From Chryseobacterium sp. LAM-KRS1 (GTDB lineage: Bacteria > Bacteroidota > Bacteroidia > Flavobacteriales > Weeksellaceae): a stretch of 64,000 nucleotides of DNA. The notes beneath the pieces are model-generated. The model was given only the letters and a program-made list of their open reading frames with translations. It searched no databases and was not told where the DNA came from. The position numbers and the translations under genes were made by a program. Each line of letters opens with the position of its first letter. The first letter of the stretch is position 1. This document shows, piece by piece, positions 1 through 7,975 of this stretch. The stretch lies in the NCBI RefSeq assembly GCF_013184525.1, contig NZ_JAAOIZ010000003.1, forward strand, positions 496,001 to 560,000, in the 5' to 3' direction.

Positions 1-677
1 GCTCTCTGATCTTTTGGTATTTTATGCTCTGTTCTGCAAACCAAAACATCTGCCATAATTCCGCTTTCCATCAATTGACGTACGGAATGCTGAGAAGGTT
101 TTGTCTTTAATTCTCCACTGGAAGCCAGATATGGCAACAGGGTTAAGTGAATTACCATAGAATTCTTTTCTCCCAATTCCCATTTTAGCTGACGTACAGT
201 TTCAATGTATGGCAAAGATTCGATATCCCCTACAGTTCCTCCGATTTCAGTAATAATGATATCGTAGTTCTGCTTGGATAAAATTTTAATCCTACGTTTG
301 ATTTCGTTAGTGATATGAGGAATTACCTGAACTGTTTTTCCTAAAAAGTCGCCTTTTCTTTCTTTTTCAATTACAGTCTGGTAGATTTTTCCTGTAGTAA
401 CGTTGTTGTTTTGAGAAGTGGGAGCATCTAAGTATCGCTCGTAATGACCTAAATCCAGATCCGTCTCCGCACCATCTTCGGTTACATAGCACTCTCCGTG
501 TTCATAAGGGTTCAAAGTTCCTGGGTCAATATTAATATAAGGATCTAGTTTTTGGATCGTTACATTAAAACCGCGTGATTTCAGCAATAGTCCCAGAGAA
601 GCAGAAACAATTCCTTTTCCCAAAGATGAAGTTACACCTCCTGTCACAAAGATGTATTTAGTATTCTTTTTACTCAT
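1..677 (-). CDS. pyrG: CTP synthase, N-terminal part (cut by window edge)
   Basis: CTP synthase makes CTP from UTP, ATP and glutamine, the last step of pyrimidine nucleotide synthesis in the cytoplasm. About 225 N-terminal residues are visible and cover the synthetase (amidoligase) half. The protein opens [22 protein letters not shown], a P-loop typical of PyrG, followed by [18 protein letters not shown] and the [12 protein letters not shown] segment. The glutaminase half lies outside the window. The start is the ATG read on the minus strand at 675-677, and the next gene on this strand lies upstream past a terminator. The family call is near certain; only the missing C-terminal half is unseen. 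Confidence 0.97.
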   Translation of the reverse strand, partial: MSKKNTKYIFVTGGVTSSLGKGIVSASLGLLLKSRGFNVTIQKLDPYINIDPGTLNPYEHGECYVTEDGAETDLDLGHYERYLDAPTSQNNNVTTGKIYQTVIEKERKGDFLGKTVQVIPHITNEIKRRIKILSKQNYDIIITEIGGTVGDIESLPYIETVRQLKWELGEKNSMVIHLTLLPYLASSGELKTKPSQHSVRQLMESGIMADVLVCRTEHKIPKDQR

Positions 678-737
678 TAGATTAGGTTTGTGCAAAGTTA
701 TGGGAAAAAGAAATACGAGGCAATTTATTTGCTAAGA

Positions 738-776
738 AATAAAAAAAAGGTTCCTCAAAATTACTTGAGAAACCTT
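738..776 (-). terminator. Terminator after the YceI gene
   Basis: On the minus strand an inverted repeat (AAGGTT..CTCAA / TTGAG..AACCTT, 747-776) is followed by a run of about eight T. It lies between the YceI gene and pyrG, so these two same-strand genes are probably separate transcripts. Confidence 0.75.
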
Positions 777-804
777 TAACCAAACCAAATTATATTTAAA
801 AAAA

Positions 805-1374
805 TTATTGCTTTATTAATTCAAAATATAAATTAACATCTACATCCTTTGCAACACCCGCTCCTGTTGGATCATATTTAATATTATAATCTAAACGGTT
901 TACTGTAAATTTTGTTTGAAAGCCTAAAATTTCTTTACCTTGCTGATTTTTTGTTACACCACCATACGTTACCGGAATGCTGATTTCTTTTGTCACATCT
1001 TTAATGGTAAGTTTTCCTTTAAGGATGTAGGTATTATTTTTATCTTTCGTAATAGATCCGCTTTCGAATGTCATGGTCGGAAATTTCTCTGCATCGAAGA
1101 AGTCTGCACTTTTCAAATGCTTATCTCTCATTTCAACGCCTGTGTTTACCGATCCGGTTACCACGCTAAAATTGAAAGCTGCCTTATCCAGATCTTTCCC
1201 TGAAGAAACCACTGTACCATCGAATTTATCAAATCTTCCCTGCACAAAACTAATCCCCATATGCTTGATATTGAAATTAACTGAAGAATGCATAGGATCT
1301 ACTTTCCAGGTTGATTGTGCAAAGCCTGCGATGCTTAAAAAAGCAAACATAAAAGCTAATAGTATCTTTTTCAT
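805..1374 (-). CDS. YceI family periplasmic lipid-binding-like protein
   Basis: This 189-residue protein belongs to the YceI family, small secreted lipocalin-like barrels that bind isoprenoid-type lipids; the physiological role here is unknown. A signal peptide is clear (MKKILLAFMFAFLSIAGFAQ, cleavage after about residue 19). The mature part begins TWKVDPMHSSVNFNIKHMG, the usual YceI opening, and ends with FTVNRLDYNI, another family signature. Length is normal. It is a single-gene unit with its own terminator downstream. The ATG at 1372-1374 is the only start that gives the signal peptide. Confidence 0.93.
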   Translation of the reverse strand: MKKILLAFMFAFLSIAGFAQSTWKVDPMHSSVNFNIKHMGISFVQGRFDKFDGTVVSSGKDLDKAAFNFSVVTGSVNTGVEMRDKHLKSADFFDAEKFPTMTFESGSITKDKNNTYILKGKLTIKDVTKEISIPVTYGGVTKNQQGKEILGFQTKFTVNRLDYNIKYDPTGAGVAKDVDVNLYFELIKQ

Positions 1375-1435
1375 TGTAATATATTTTATTTTTTACCCAC
1401 CAAAGATAAAGTGATAAACCCATTCACCTCTTGAC

Positions 1436-1846
1436 CTATGATAATTTTTTCTTTGATTTTATTTTCACATACATAAAATGAATAGCAATTACAATCAGAA
1501 AAACGACAACTGCATTCATATACAAAAGTACATTCAGAAGTTTCGCGTTTGTTTTCTCAGAAAAATAAGTAAAAGGATTAGTTCCTGATATCATCAGCAT
1601 AAAAAGGTAGAGTACTTCAAATAAAATAGCAATCCTAACCACCGATTGATATGTGCTTTTAAATATGACAACCGTTACAAGTCCCACTCCGCTGCTTATT
1701 ATACATCCAATAAGAACAGCCAACGAAAGCATTCCAAAATCACCGCCGGGTAAATGCAAATATCCTACGAGCCAATCTGCAAGCCATGTAGTAAGGATTG
1801 TCATTATAAAGAATATAACCACGCTTTTTATTAAAATATTTTTCAT
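1436..1846 (-). CDS. Small integral membrane protein, function unknown
   Basis: This 136-residue protein is strongly hydrophobic, with four likely membrane helices at about residues 7-25, 38-60, 70-90 and 108-130, and a lysine-rich C-terminus (KIKSKKKLS) that should face the cytoplasm. I do not recognise a named family. It lies between the YceI gene and the oppositely oriented radA, with about 60 bases to each. No catalytic or ligand-binding motif is visible. Coding status is likely from hydrophobic pattern, length and a good ATG. Confidence 0.7.
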   Translation of the reverse strand: MKNILIKSVVIFFIMTILTTWLADWLVGYLHLPGGDFGMLSLAVLIGCIISSGVGLVTVVIFKSTYQSVVRIAILFEVLYLFMLMISGTNPFTYFSEKTNAKLLNVLLYMNAVVVFLIVIAIHFMYVKIKSKKKLS

Positions 1847-1906
1847 ACTAGAAAATTAACCAAAAATTCAGAAGTAAAATTCAAAAAAAATTTTGAACTT
1901 CGCAGT

Positions 1907-3256
1907 ATGGCAAAACTTAAAACAGCATATTTCTGTCAAAACTGCGGAACCCAATACTCACAATGGATGGGACAATGCAAAAATTGCGGACAATGGAATA
2001 CATTAGTTGAAGAGGTCGTGGAAAAGGTATCCAGCAGAAGTCTTCCTTCCTCGAAAACAAAACAACACGTTATTAATATCATTGAAGTTGAAGCAATTGA
2101 AGAACCCAGGATTAAAACACCCTCCGAGGAGCTCAACCGGGTAATGGGAGGTGGAATTGTTTTAGGTTCTGTTACTTTGATCGGAGGAGAGCCGGGAATC
2201 GGAAAATCAACATTGCTTTTACAGCTGGCATTAAAAATGAAGAAGAAAATATTTTATGTTTCAGGAGAAGAAAGCGCCTCACAGATCAAAATGAGAGCAG
2301 ACCGGTTATCTGAAGTTCAAAACCCAAATTGCTTCCTTTACACCGAAACTTCACTGGAAAAAATATTACATGAAGCCAAAAAATTAGAGCCTGATTTCAT
2401 CATTATCGACTCCATTCAAACCTTACAGTCCCAATTGATAGAAAGCTCACCGGGAACCGTTTCCCAAATAAGAGAATGTTCGAATGAGATCATTAAATAT
2501 GCTAAAGAGAACAATACTCCCGTTTTTCTGGTAGGTCACATTACTAAAGACGGACAGATTGCCGGTCCAAAGGTTTTGGAACATATGGTAGATGTAGTTT
2601 TAAATTTCGATGGGGATAGGAATCATCTTTTCAGATTATTACGGGCTAATAAAAACCGTTTTGGCTCCACCTCGGAAATTGGAATCTATGAAATGATTTC
2701 CCAGGGCTTAAAAGAGATCAAAAATCCATCTGAAATTTTAATTACAAAAAAATTCGAGGAGCTTTCCGGAAACTCCGTAGCTGTAACGCTTGAGGGAAAT
2801 CGCCCTATGTTATTGGAGATTCAGGCACTGGTAAGCACGGCTGTTTATGGAACACCTCAGAGGAGTTCTACCGGATTTGATGCTAAAAGATTGAATATGT
2901 TACTTGCCGTACTGGAGAAGAGAGCCGGATTCCAGCTTGGTGCTAAAGACGTTTTTCTCAACATTACAGGGGGAATAAAGACAGATGACCCAGCCCTTGA
3001 TCTCGCTGTAGTAGCCTCTATCCTTTCTTCTAATGAAGACATTGCAATATCCGAACATTTTTGTTTTGCCGGGGAAATCGGACTTAGCGGCGAAATCAGA
3101 CCTGTTGCTCAAATTGAACAACGCATCTCGGAAGCTGAAAAATTGGGATATGAAAAGATCTTTGTCTCCAACCTCAACAAAATACCTAAAAGAAAATTCG
3201 GGATTAAAATTGAGGAAGTCAGTAAAATTGAAGATTTCCATGAACGAATCTTTTAA
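1907..3256 (+). CDS. radA: DNA repair protein RadA
   Basis: RadA (Sms) is a RecA-like ATPase that helps branch migration during recombinational repair. The 449-residue protein shows all family parts in order: a C4 zinc finger (C10, C13, C24, C27), a Walker A motif GGEPGIGKST at 93-102, the RadA signature KNRFG near 249-253, and a C-terminal Lon-protease-like domain. The length matches the family. It is read alone, divergent from the membrane protein at 1436-1846. The ATG at 1907 starts the usual MAKLKTAYFCQNCG opening, so the start is secure. Confidence 0.98.
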   Translation: MAKLKTAYFCQNCGTQYSQWMGQCKNCGQWNTLVEEVVEKVSSRSLPSSKTKQHVINIIEVEAIEEPRIKTPSEELNRVMGGGIVLGSVTLIGGEPGIGKSTLLLQLALKMKKKIFYVSGEESASQIKMRADRLSEVQNPNCFLYTETSLEKILHEAKKLEPDFIIIDSIQTLQSQLIESSPGTVSQIRECSNEIIKYAKENNTPVFLVGHITKDGQIAGPKVLEHMVDVVLNFDGDRNHLFRLLRANKNRFGSTSEIGIYEMISQGLKEIKNPSEILITKKFEELSGNSVAVTLEGNRPMLLEIQALVSTAVYGTPQRSSTGFDAKRLNMLLAVLEKRAGFQLGAKDVFLNITGGIKTDDPALDLAVVASILSSNEDIAISEHFCFAGEIGLSGEIRPVAQIEQRISEAEKLGYEKIFVSNLNKIPKRKFGIKIEEVSKIEDFHERIF

Positions 3257-3559
3257 TTAAAAGACAGTCCTAAAACATCCTTATTTAATTTATCAAGAAA
3301 ACGTACTCGTTTCCAATTTATCGCCAAAATCCAAGCAGGGATTAAATAAACATCATCACTCTTTATCAATATAAATATTCGATAGAGAGTGATGATATTA
3401 TTAAAAACAATCTTCAACCGTGGTTTCTTAGATCAATTCAATAGCAACAAAGCTCTGAAATTAAATATTTCGCAGAAATTTCGATCATCCATTGAAAAAA
3501 AATCACCACATGTTGATATTTTATATATATTTGTATATCACCATACTAAATCACATAAA
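3257..3559. other. Gap between radA and the metalloprotease
   Basis: This gap of about 300 bases is AT-rich and holds the promoter of the downstream protease. An in-frame extension upstream of the protease ATG exists but encodes no signal peptide and runs across the promoter. I see no RNA gene or repeat. Confidence 0.6.
3513..3543 (+). promoter_or_regulatory. Flavobacterial promoter of the metalloprotease
   Basis: A -33 TTG (3513-3515) and a perfect -7 TATATTTG (3536-3543) stand 20 bases apart, matching the Bacteroidota housekeeping promoter. Transcription would begin near 3550, just before the ATG at 3560, which excludes the longer upstream reading. Confidence 0.75.
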
Positions 3560-5101
3560 ATGAAAACAAAATTCACTATTTTCGTGTTGTTTTGCGCCGG
3601 CATGCTATTTGGGCAAAACAAAATTTTTCAAACAGCTATTAATGAGAATAATTTAAAAAGTAACCAAAAAGTAAGCAGGGAGCTATCCTCTTCTTATTTA
3701 GTTACAAAATACTATTCCCAAGTTCCCTTTAATTTAAAATCCGATTTACAAATCAACCTCCCGACCGGTAAAGAGATCACAGCCAAATTCAGCCGTTCTT
3801 TAACGTACAGCAATAAGAGTGAATCTTATATTTACACTATTGAAAATGATCCCAGAGCCGAACTTGTACTTTCACAATATGATCGCGTGGTAACAGGAAT
3901 GTACGCTTCAGGCACAGGTGAAAAAGTAATATTCCACCAAACTGATGTAAACGTTTTTGCATTATCCGAAGTGAGCGATTCGACAATCCTCAATCAGGAC
4001 TCGATTGATGATTATGTAATGGACAAAAACGAAAACTTTAATAAAGCAAATTCTAACGTTTGCTTATCAACAACCCCTGTATGCCCTGCCACCAGAGTAG
4101 ATGTGATGGTAGTTTTCACTACCGCAGCAAAAAACGCATGGGGCGGACTTTCACAGAGTAATTCGTTTGTAGCAACTGCTATCACCAATTTCAATACTGC
4201 ATTAATCAATTCCGGGGTTTCCAATGTCACCATTAATCTTGTATACTCCGGAGAGATCAGCTACACTGAATCCGGAAGTTTGAGTACGGATCTTCCAAGG
4301 CTCAGAAATAATAATGATGGGTATATGGATGATGTACATACACTAAGAACCACCTATGGAGCGGATCTATGCGCTTTAGTTACCTCAACACCAACTAACA
4401 CTTGCGGCTTAGGCTATGTAAATACAAGTTCTACCAACTACAGCAGTAATTCAGGGTTTTGTGTAAGCCTATACAATTGTGCTGTATCCAACTACTCACT
4501 TGCCCACGAACTTGGACACAATATGGGATTAAGACATGACTGGTACGTAGACTCCAGCACCACACCATGTGATCATCATCATGGATACACCAATAAAAAA
4601 GCAATAGATCTTGGAACTTCGAGCACTTCTTCTCAAAGATGGAGAACTATAATGGCTTATAATGATGAATGTTCCTCTAAAGGATTCAACTGTACCAGAA
4701 TCAACAGGTGGGCAAATCCGGACATTAACTACAATAGTGATCCTACGGGGGTAGCAATAGGAAACACCAAGCCGGCTAATGAAGCCTTTGGATTTGCACG
4801 TTTCGCTTGTGTCGTTTCTAATTTTATGCCTGAAACACAATCTTTCCTCGCCACAAAGGAAGCTATTCATGAAACACAAGAGTTCTTACTATATCCTAAT
4901 CCTGCCCATGATATGATTCAGATTTCAGGAAACAGAACCGGCAAGTATTCTTTTAAAGTATACAATTCTGCAGGCCAAAATGTAATATCAACTACAGAAA
5001 CTACCATCCACCTCAAAGGATTAACTTCCGGAGAGTACTTCCTAAGTATTTATGATGACAAAAATTCTTTGATAGAAAGTAAAAAGTTTATTGTTAGATA
5101 A
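3560..5101 (+). CDS. Secreted reprolysin-like zinc metalloprotease with type IX secretion tail
   Basis: This 513-residue protein is a predicted extracellular zinc protease. It has a signal peptide (MKTKFTIFVLFCAGMLFG), a propeptide-like region, and the metzincin motif HELGHNMGLRHD beginning at H316, which binds zinc through three histidines with a catalytic glutamate. The last 70 or so residues (YPNPAHDMIQISG...SGEYFLSIYDD) form a type A C-terminal sorting domain, so export is expected through the type IX system. Many Cys-containing loops surround the active site. The ATG at 3560 is chosen because it gives the signal peptide and follows the promoter at 3513-3543. It is transcribed alone and followed by a terminator. 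Substrate is unknown. Confidence 0.93.
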   Translation: MKTKFTIFVLFCAGMLFGQNKIFQTAINENNLKSNQKVSRELSSSYLVTKYYSQVPFNLKSDLQINLPTGKEITAKFSRSLTYSNKSESYIYTIENDPRAELVLSQYDRVVTGMYASGTGEKVIFHQTDVNVFALSEVSDSTILNQDSIDDYVMDKNENFNKANSNVCLSTTPVCPATRVDVMVVFTTAAKNAWGGLSQSNSFVATAITNFNTALINSGVSNVTINLVYSGEISYTESGSLSTDLPRLRNNNDGYMDDVHTLRTTYGADLCALVTSTPTNTCGLGYVNTSSTNYSSNSGFCVSLYNCAVSNYSLAHELGHNMGLRHDWYVDSSTTPCDHHHGYTNKKAIDLGTSSTSSQRWRTIMAYNDECSSKGFNCTRINRWANPDINYNSDPTGVAIGNTKPANEAFGFARFACVVSNFMPETQSFLATKEAIHETQEFLLYPNPAHDMIQISGNRTGKYSFKVYNSAGQNVISTTETTIHLKGLTSGEYFLSIYDDKNSLIESKKFIVR

Positions 5102-5124
5102 TTTCTTTTAAATAGTTAGTTTAT

Positions 5125-5164
5125 AAACCTTCAAATACCTTAACTTTATTTGAAGGTTTTATTA
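5125..5164 (+). terminator. Terminator after the metalloprotease
   Basis: Perfect 12-base arms AAACCTTCAAAT (5125-5136) and ATTTGAAGGTTT (5148-5159) are followed by a T-rich tail. Confidence 0.8.
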
Positions 5165-5181
5165 TTATAACCTGATACCCT

Positions 5182-5775
5182 ATGAATTATTTAGCACATT
5201 CTTTTCTCTCTTTTACAGATCAGCAAATTGTCGGACAGTTTCTCGAAGATTTCATCAGAAACAAAGAGCGGTTCTCATTTCCAAAAGAAATTCAGGATGG
5301 AATTACCTTACACCGAGCTATTGATACTTTTACAGACTCCCATCCGGCTATTCATGAAGCTAAAAAAATATTCAGCCCTCTGGTAAGACTATATGCAGGA
5401 GCATTTGTAGATGTATCTATGGATCATTTTCTGGCTAATGACTTCACTCTTAATTCACTGCAAGGCTGGAAAAACCATTCCCTTCGCGTTTACAAGGCTC
5501 TTAATGAAAATCAAGAATGGCTTCCTGAAAATTTTAAGAGAATGTTAGCAAAGATGGAAACAGAGGATTGGCTATATAATTACAGAGAAGATTGGGGAAT
5601 AAAATTCAGTATTCAAAATGTTCTTAATAAAGCACAATATCTGGAGAAAGATATTCCTGTATTCGAAGCATTTTTAAAAAATAAAGATCTTCTTCAGGAA
5701 TGTTACAATAATTTTTTTCCGCATTTGCTTGAGCACACAAGAGGAATCAATGCTCTTTTACAAATAGACAATTAA
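5182..5775 (+). CDS. Acyl carrier protein phosphodiesterase (AcpH family)
   Basis: The 197-residue protein matches the ACP phosphodiesterase family (formerly DUF479), related to HD-type hydrolases, which removes the 4'-phosphopantetheine arm from acyl carrier protein. Family features are the opening MNYLAHSFLS, the GQFLEDFIRN segment, GITLHRAIDTFTDSHP around 44-58 and MDHFLAND around 81-88, which carry the conserved His and Asp metal ligands. Length is normal for the family. It is preceded by a terminator and seems to be transcribed alone. Confidence 0.88.
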   Translation: MNYLAHSFLSFTDQQIVGQFLEDFIRNKERFSFPKEIQDGITLHRAIDTFTDSHPAIHEAKKIFSPLVRLYAGAFVDVSMDHFLANDFTLNSLQGWKNHSLRVYKALNENQEWLPENFKRMLAKMETEDWLYNYREDWGIKFSIQNVLNKAQYLEKDIPVFEAFLKNKDLLQECYNNFFPHLLEHTRGINALLQIDN

Positions 5776-5784
5776 CCTTTAAAA

Positions 5785-5813
5785 TAAAAAAGCACTTACG
5801 TGAGTAAGCGCTT
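5785..5813 (-). terminator. Minus-strand terminator hairpin 1
   Basis: Read on the minus strand, arms AAGCGCTTAC and GTAAGTGCTT (5790-5813) enclose a four-base loop and run into TTTTTTATTTT. The one non-Watson-Crick position is a G-U wobble on the minus strand but an A-C mismatch on the plus strand, so the functional orientation is minus. Confidence 0.65.
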
Positions 5814-5971
5814 AATAATCTTCTGTATTTCGCTAAAAATAATTTGATATGAAGATTATATTTTAATTAGTCAATTTTATTGCCAAAATGTTACAAACAA
5901 ACATTTGTTAGTTACAAAATAAAAACATTTATCCCATTTATGCAAAGAAAAACTAATATTGAAATCCATAC

Positions 5972-6002
5972 AAAAAAAGCACTTACCATTAAGATAAGCG
6001 CT
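5972..6002 (-). terminator. Minus-strand terminator hairpin 2
   Basis: Arms AGCGCTTATC and GGTAAGTGCT with a five-base loop are followed by seven T on the minus strand. Two wobble pairs exist only in the minus-strand RNA. The sequence is a near copy of the hairpin at 5785-5813 and would end a transcript coming from the small gene at 6134-6328. Confidence 0.65.
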
Positions 6003-6133
6003 ATATATATGTCGAATTTGTGTTGTTAGAATTTTTTGTGCCTGATCCTATCCGGAGTTTGTGGGAACTATTTCTCCAAATAGCAATAAAATAAAAATAT
6101 AATATTCTGTTTTACTATTTCCAATTTTTATAA

Positions 6134-6328
6134 TTACGTTGAATCCATCGATAGCCCAATTCTGTCATTTGGAGGATTACCTATTTTCAGAATCCAGGTT
6201 AAATAATCTTTTGCTTCATCTGCATAAAAAATACCTGATGTCTTTATTGTATTAACCCCTACTTGTGCTTTAATTAAAGTACATGCGGGATAAAAATGCA
6301 AGAAAAAATTACTCTCTTTATTTTCCAT
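6134..6328 (-). CDS. Possible small protein, function unknown
   Basis: A 64-residue reading frame starts MENKESNFFLHFYPACTL. An in-frame upstream ATG at 6352 gives eight more residues. The sequence is not strongly repetitive, and residues 20-64 look protein-like although the surroundings are very AT-rich. I recognise no family, signal peptide or motif. Support for a gene is its position 130 bases upstream of a minus-strand terminator and the lack of any other explanation for that terminator. It could also be chance. Confidence 0.35.
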   Translation of the reverse strand: MENKESNFFLHFYPACTLIKAQVGVNTIKTSGIFYADEAKDYLTWILKIGNPPNDRIGLSMDST

Positions 6329-6759
6329 ATGCAATATTGTTATTTCTAACAACTAAGAATTAATACAATTTTTAAAACTTCGTTAAATTCAATACAAAAT
6401 ATATAATATATATAATTTTATAAAAAATTAACATATCTAAACCCTATCAAATATAAAAAAAATTATTTAATAAACACACATAAAGATCAAATATTAAAAA
6501 ATATTAATAATATTAATTAGTCACTATTAATAGATTTAACAAAATTTAGAAAATCCTTAATTTGCAAATATTTAAGACCTTTAAATATCTAAAATAAATG
6601 TTAAAAAAAATAAAATCCTTTATTTTAAATATTTTCTCAAATATATAAATTTAATATTTATCACGCAATGGTGTATTAATTTTCATCAAAAAAGAATATT
6701 ATTAGAAAAAATACACATGTACAATTACATATATACTTGAAAGCGTATTAAATACATTA
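6329..6759. other. Extremely AT-rich gap
   Basis: More than 400 bases made almost entirely of A and T, with long A/T runs and no believable reading frame, tRNA or hairpin. It is the most AT-rich stretch in the window. It could be a nucleoid-protein target or the scar of an old insertion; nothing specific is visible. Confidence 0.5.
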
Positions 6760-7263
6760 TTATTGGAACTGTTGATACAGATATCGATTGGGATAGGATA
6801 ATTTTTCACTTTTCCTTTTCCCATTCAAAATAATATGGACAATGTTGATCTGATCATCAAACAGATTATACAAAAAACTAACTGCAGCTTCAACTTTCTT
6901 AGGCATATTAACAGATTCCGTTTCCAAAAAAATATTCACAGACTCATTATCCTCTTCATATCCCAGATAATTTACCCTTAAGAACTTACCGTCGGACTTT
7001 AGTTTCAGATATTCTGCACTATAATTTTTTAAAGCGTCATCCAACTGAACCTTATACTTCGGATCATTAAAGTGGAAAGACTTGTTGTATTTTTTACCTA
7101 GGGCATTTTCCAGATCATCCAGAAAAAAACGCCCGGTAACCTCGAATGTCTTTGATTTTGTATTATAATTGATTTCAACGGAACCTACATGATAGGGATG
7201 CTTTATAATAGTAAAAGAATACAAAAAAACAAGAGGAATAAACAGTATCCACAAACCTTTCAT
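6760..7263 (-). CDS. DUF6702 family protein
   Basis: This 167-residue protein resembles the DUF6702 family of Bacteroidota, whose function is unknown. It has an N-terminal hydrophobic segment (residues 3-18) that may be a signal peptide, followed by KHPYHVGSVEINYN, the typical family start, and a beta-rich body. It is divergent from the HupE/UreJ-like gene at 7330. From memory this family often neighbours HupE/UreJ-like and M1 peptidase genes, as here. Confidence 0.75.
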   Translation of the reverse strand: MKGLWILFIPLVFLYSFTIIKHPYHVGSVEINYNTKSKTFEVTGRFFLDDLENALGKKYNKSFHFNDPKYKVQLDDALKNYSAEYLKLKSDGKFLRVNYLGYEEDNESVNIFLETESVNMPKKVEAAVSFLYNLFDDQINIVHIILNGKRKSEKLSYPNRYLYQQFQ

Positions 7264-7329
7264 AAAAACAGACTTAATTATTTTTCGAAATTAATCATTA
7301 TTTTCGTACGTTTTACAGTACATTATACC

Positions 7330-7908
7330 ATGCAAGATTTTTTATTCTATTTAAAACTTGGTTGGGAACATATCATTTCTTTAGATGCGCTTGATCACCA
7401 ACTTTTTGTTTTAGCTTTAATTGCGGTTTATTCATACAAGGATCTCAAGAAAATTCTAATCCTGGTGACAGCATTCACAATAGGTCATTCCATAACATTA
7501 GCATTAAGTATCCTTGATATAGTAAGAGTGCCTTCAAATTGGGTAGAGTTTTTAATTCCGCTAACAATAGTCCTTACAGCATTAGGTAATATTATTATGA
7601 AGAATAAAAAGCAGGCTCTGGACAAAACAAATTATTACCTGGCTTTATTTTTCGGACTTATTCACGGAATGGGATTTGCCAATACGGCAAGAGTGATGAT
7701 TGCAAAAAGCCAGAGTATTGCGATTCCTCTTTTGGGATTTAATATTGGTTTGGAAGTAGGACAGATTGTAATTGTTTGTGCTATTTTAATCCTGCTGTTT
7801 ATTGCATTAACATTATTCAAAATTAATAGAAAAGACTGGATACTCTTTATATCGTCCGGTGTTTTTGCCCTGGCATTAAAAATGACAATAGAAAGAATTC
7901 CATTTTAA
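7330..7908 (+). CDS. HupE/UreJ-like membrane protein
   Basis: The 192-residue protein has five or six hydrophobic helices and conserved histidines placed as in the HupE/UreJ family (DALDHQLF near residue 21, GHS near 55, LIHGMGFA near 111). HupE and UreJ are linked to nickel entry in other bacteria, but no nickel enzyme is seen here, so the cargo is unknown. The ATG at 7330 is preferred: a longer in-frame reading would overlap the divergent DUF6702 gene and place a charged tail ahead of the first helix. Confidence 0.8.
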   Translation: MQDFLFYLKLGWEHIISLDALDHQLFVLALIAVYSYKDLKKILILVTAFTIGHSITLALSILDIVRVPSNWVEFLIPLTIVLTALGNIIMKNKKQALDKTNYYLALFFGLIHGMGFANTARVMIAKSQSIAIPLLGFNIGLEVGQIVIVCAILILLFIALTLFKINRKDWILFISSGVFALALKMTIERIPF

Positions 7909-7944
7909 GACTTATTGATTGATATTTTTTCAACTACTTATTGT

Positions 7945-7952
7945 TATATTTG
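7945..7952 (+). promoter_or_regulatory. -7 element upstream of the M1 peptidase
   Basis: A perfect TATATTTG lies 23 bases before the ATG at 7976. A clear -33 TTG at the usual spacing is not visible. Confidence 0.55.
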
Positions 7953-7975
7953 AAAATTATTAAATCATTTCGGTC

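Larger units (their letters stand above)
5776..6133. other. AT-rich non-coding stretch with two related hairpins
   Basis: No convincing gene is seen. The stretch holds two similar minus-strand hairpins (5785-5813 and 5972-6002) and, between them near 5891-5920, two GTTACA words 15 bases apart around an AACAAACATTTGTT palindrome of unknown meaning. Confidence 0.5.

Noticed and set aside
2900..3241. Open frame of about 113 codons antisense to radA
   Set aside because: It lies wholly inside the well-conserved radA gene, has no signal or family match, and is explained by radA codon use.
4529..4879. Open frame of about 116 codons antisense to the metalloprotease
   Set aside because: It covers the conserved zinc site of the protease on the other strand; no independent support.
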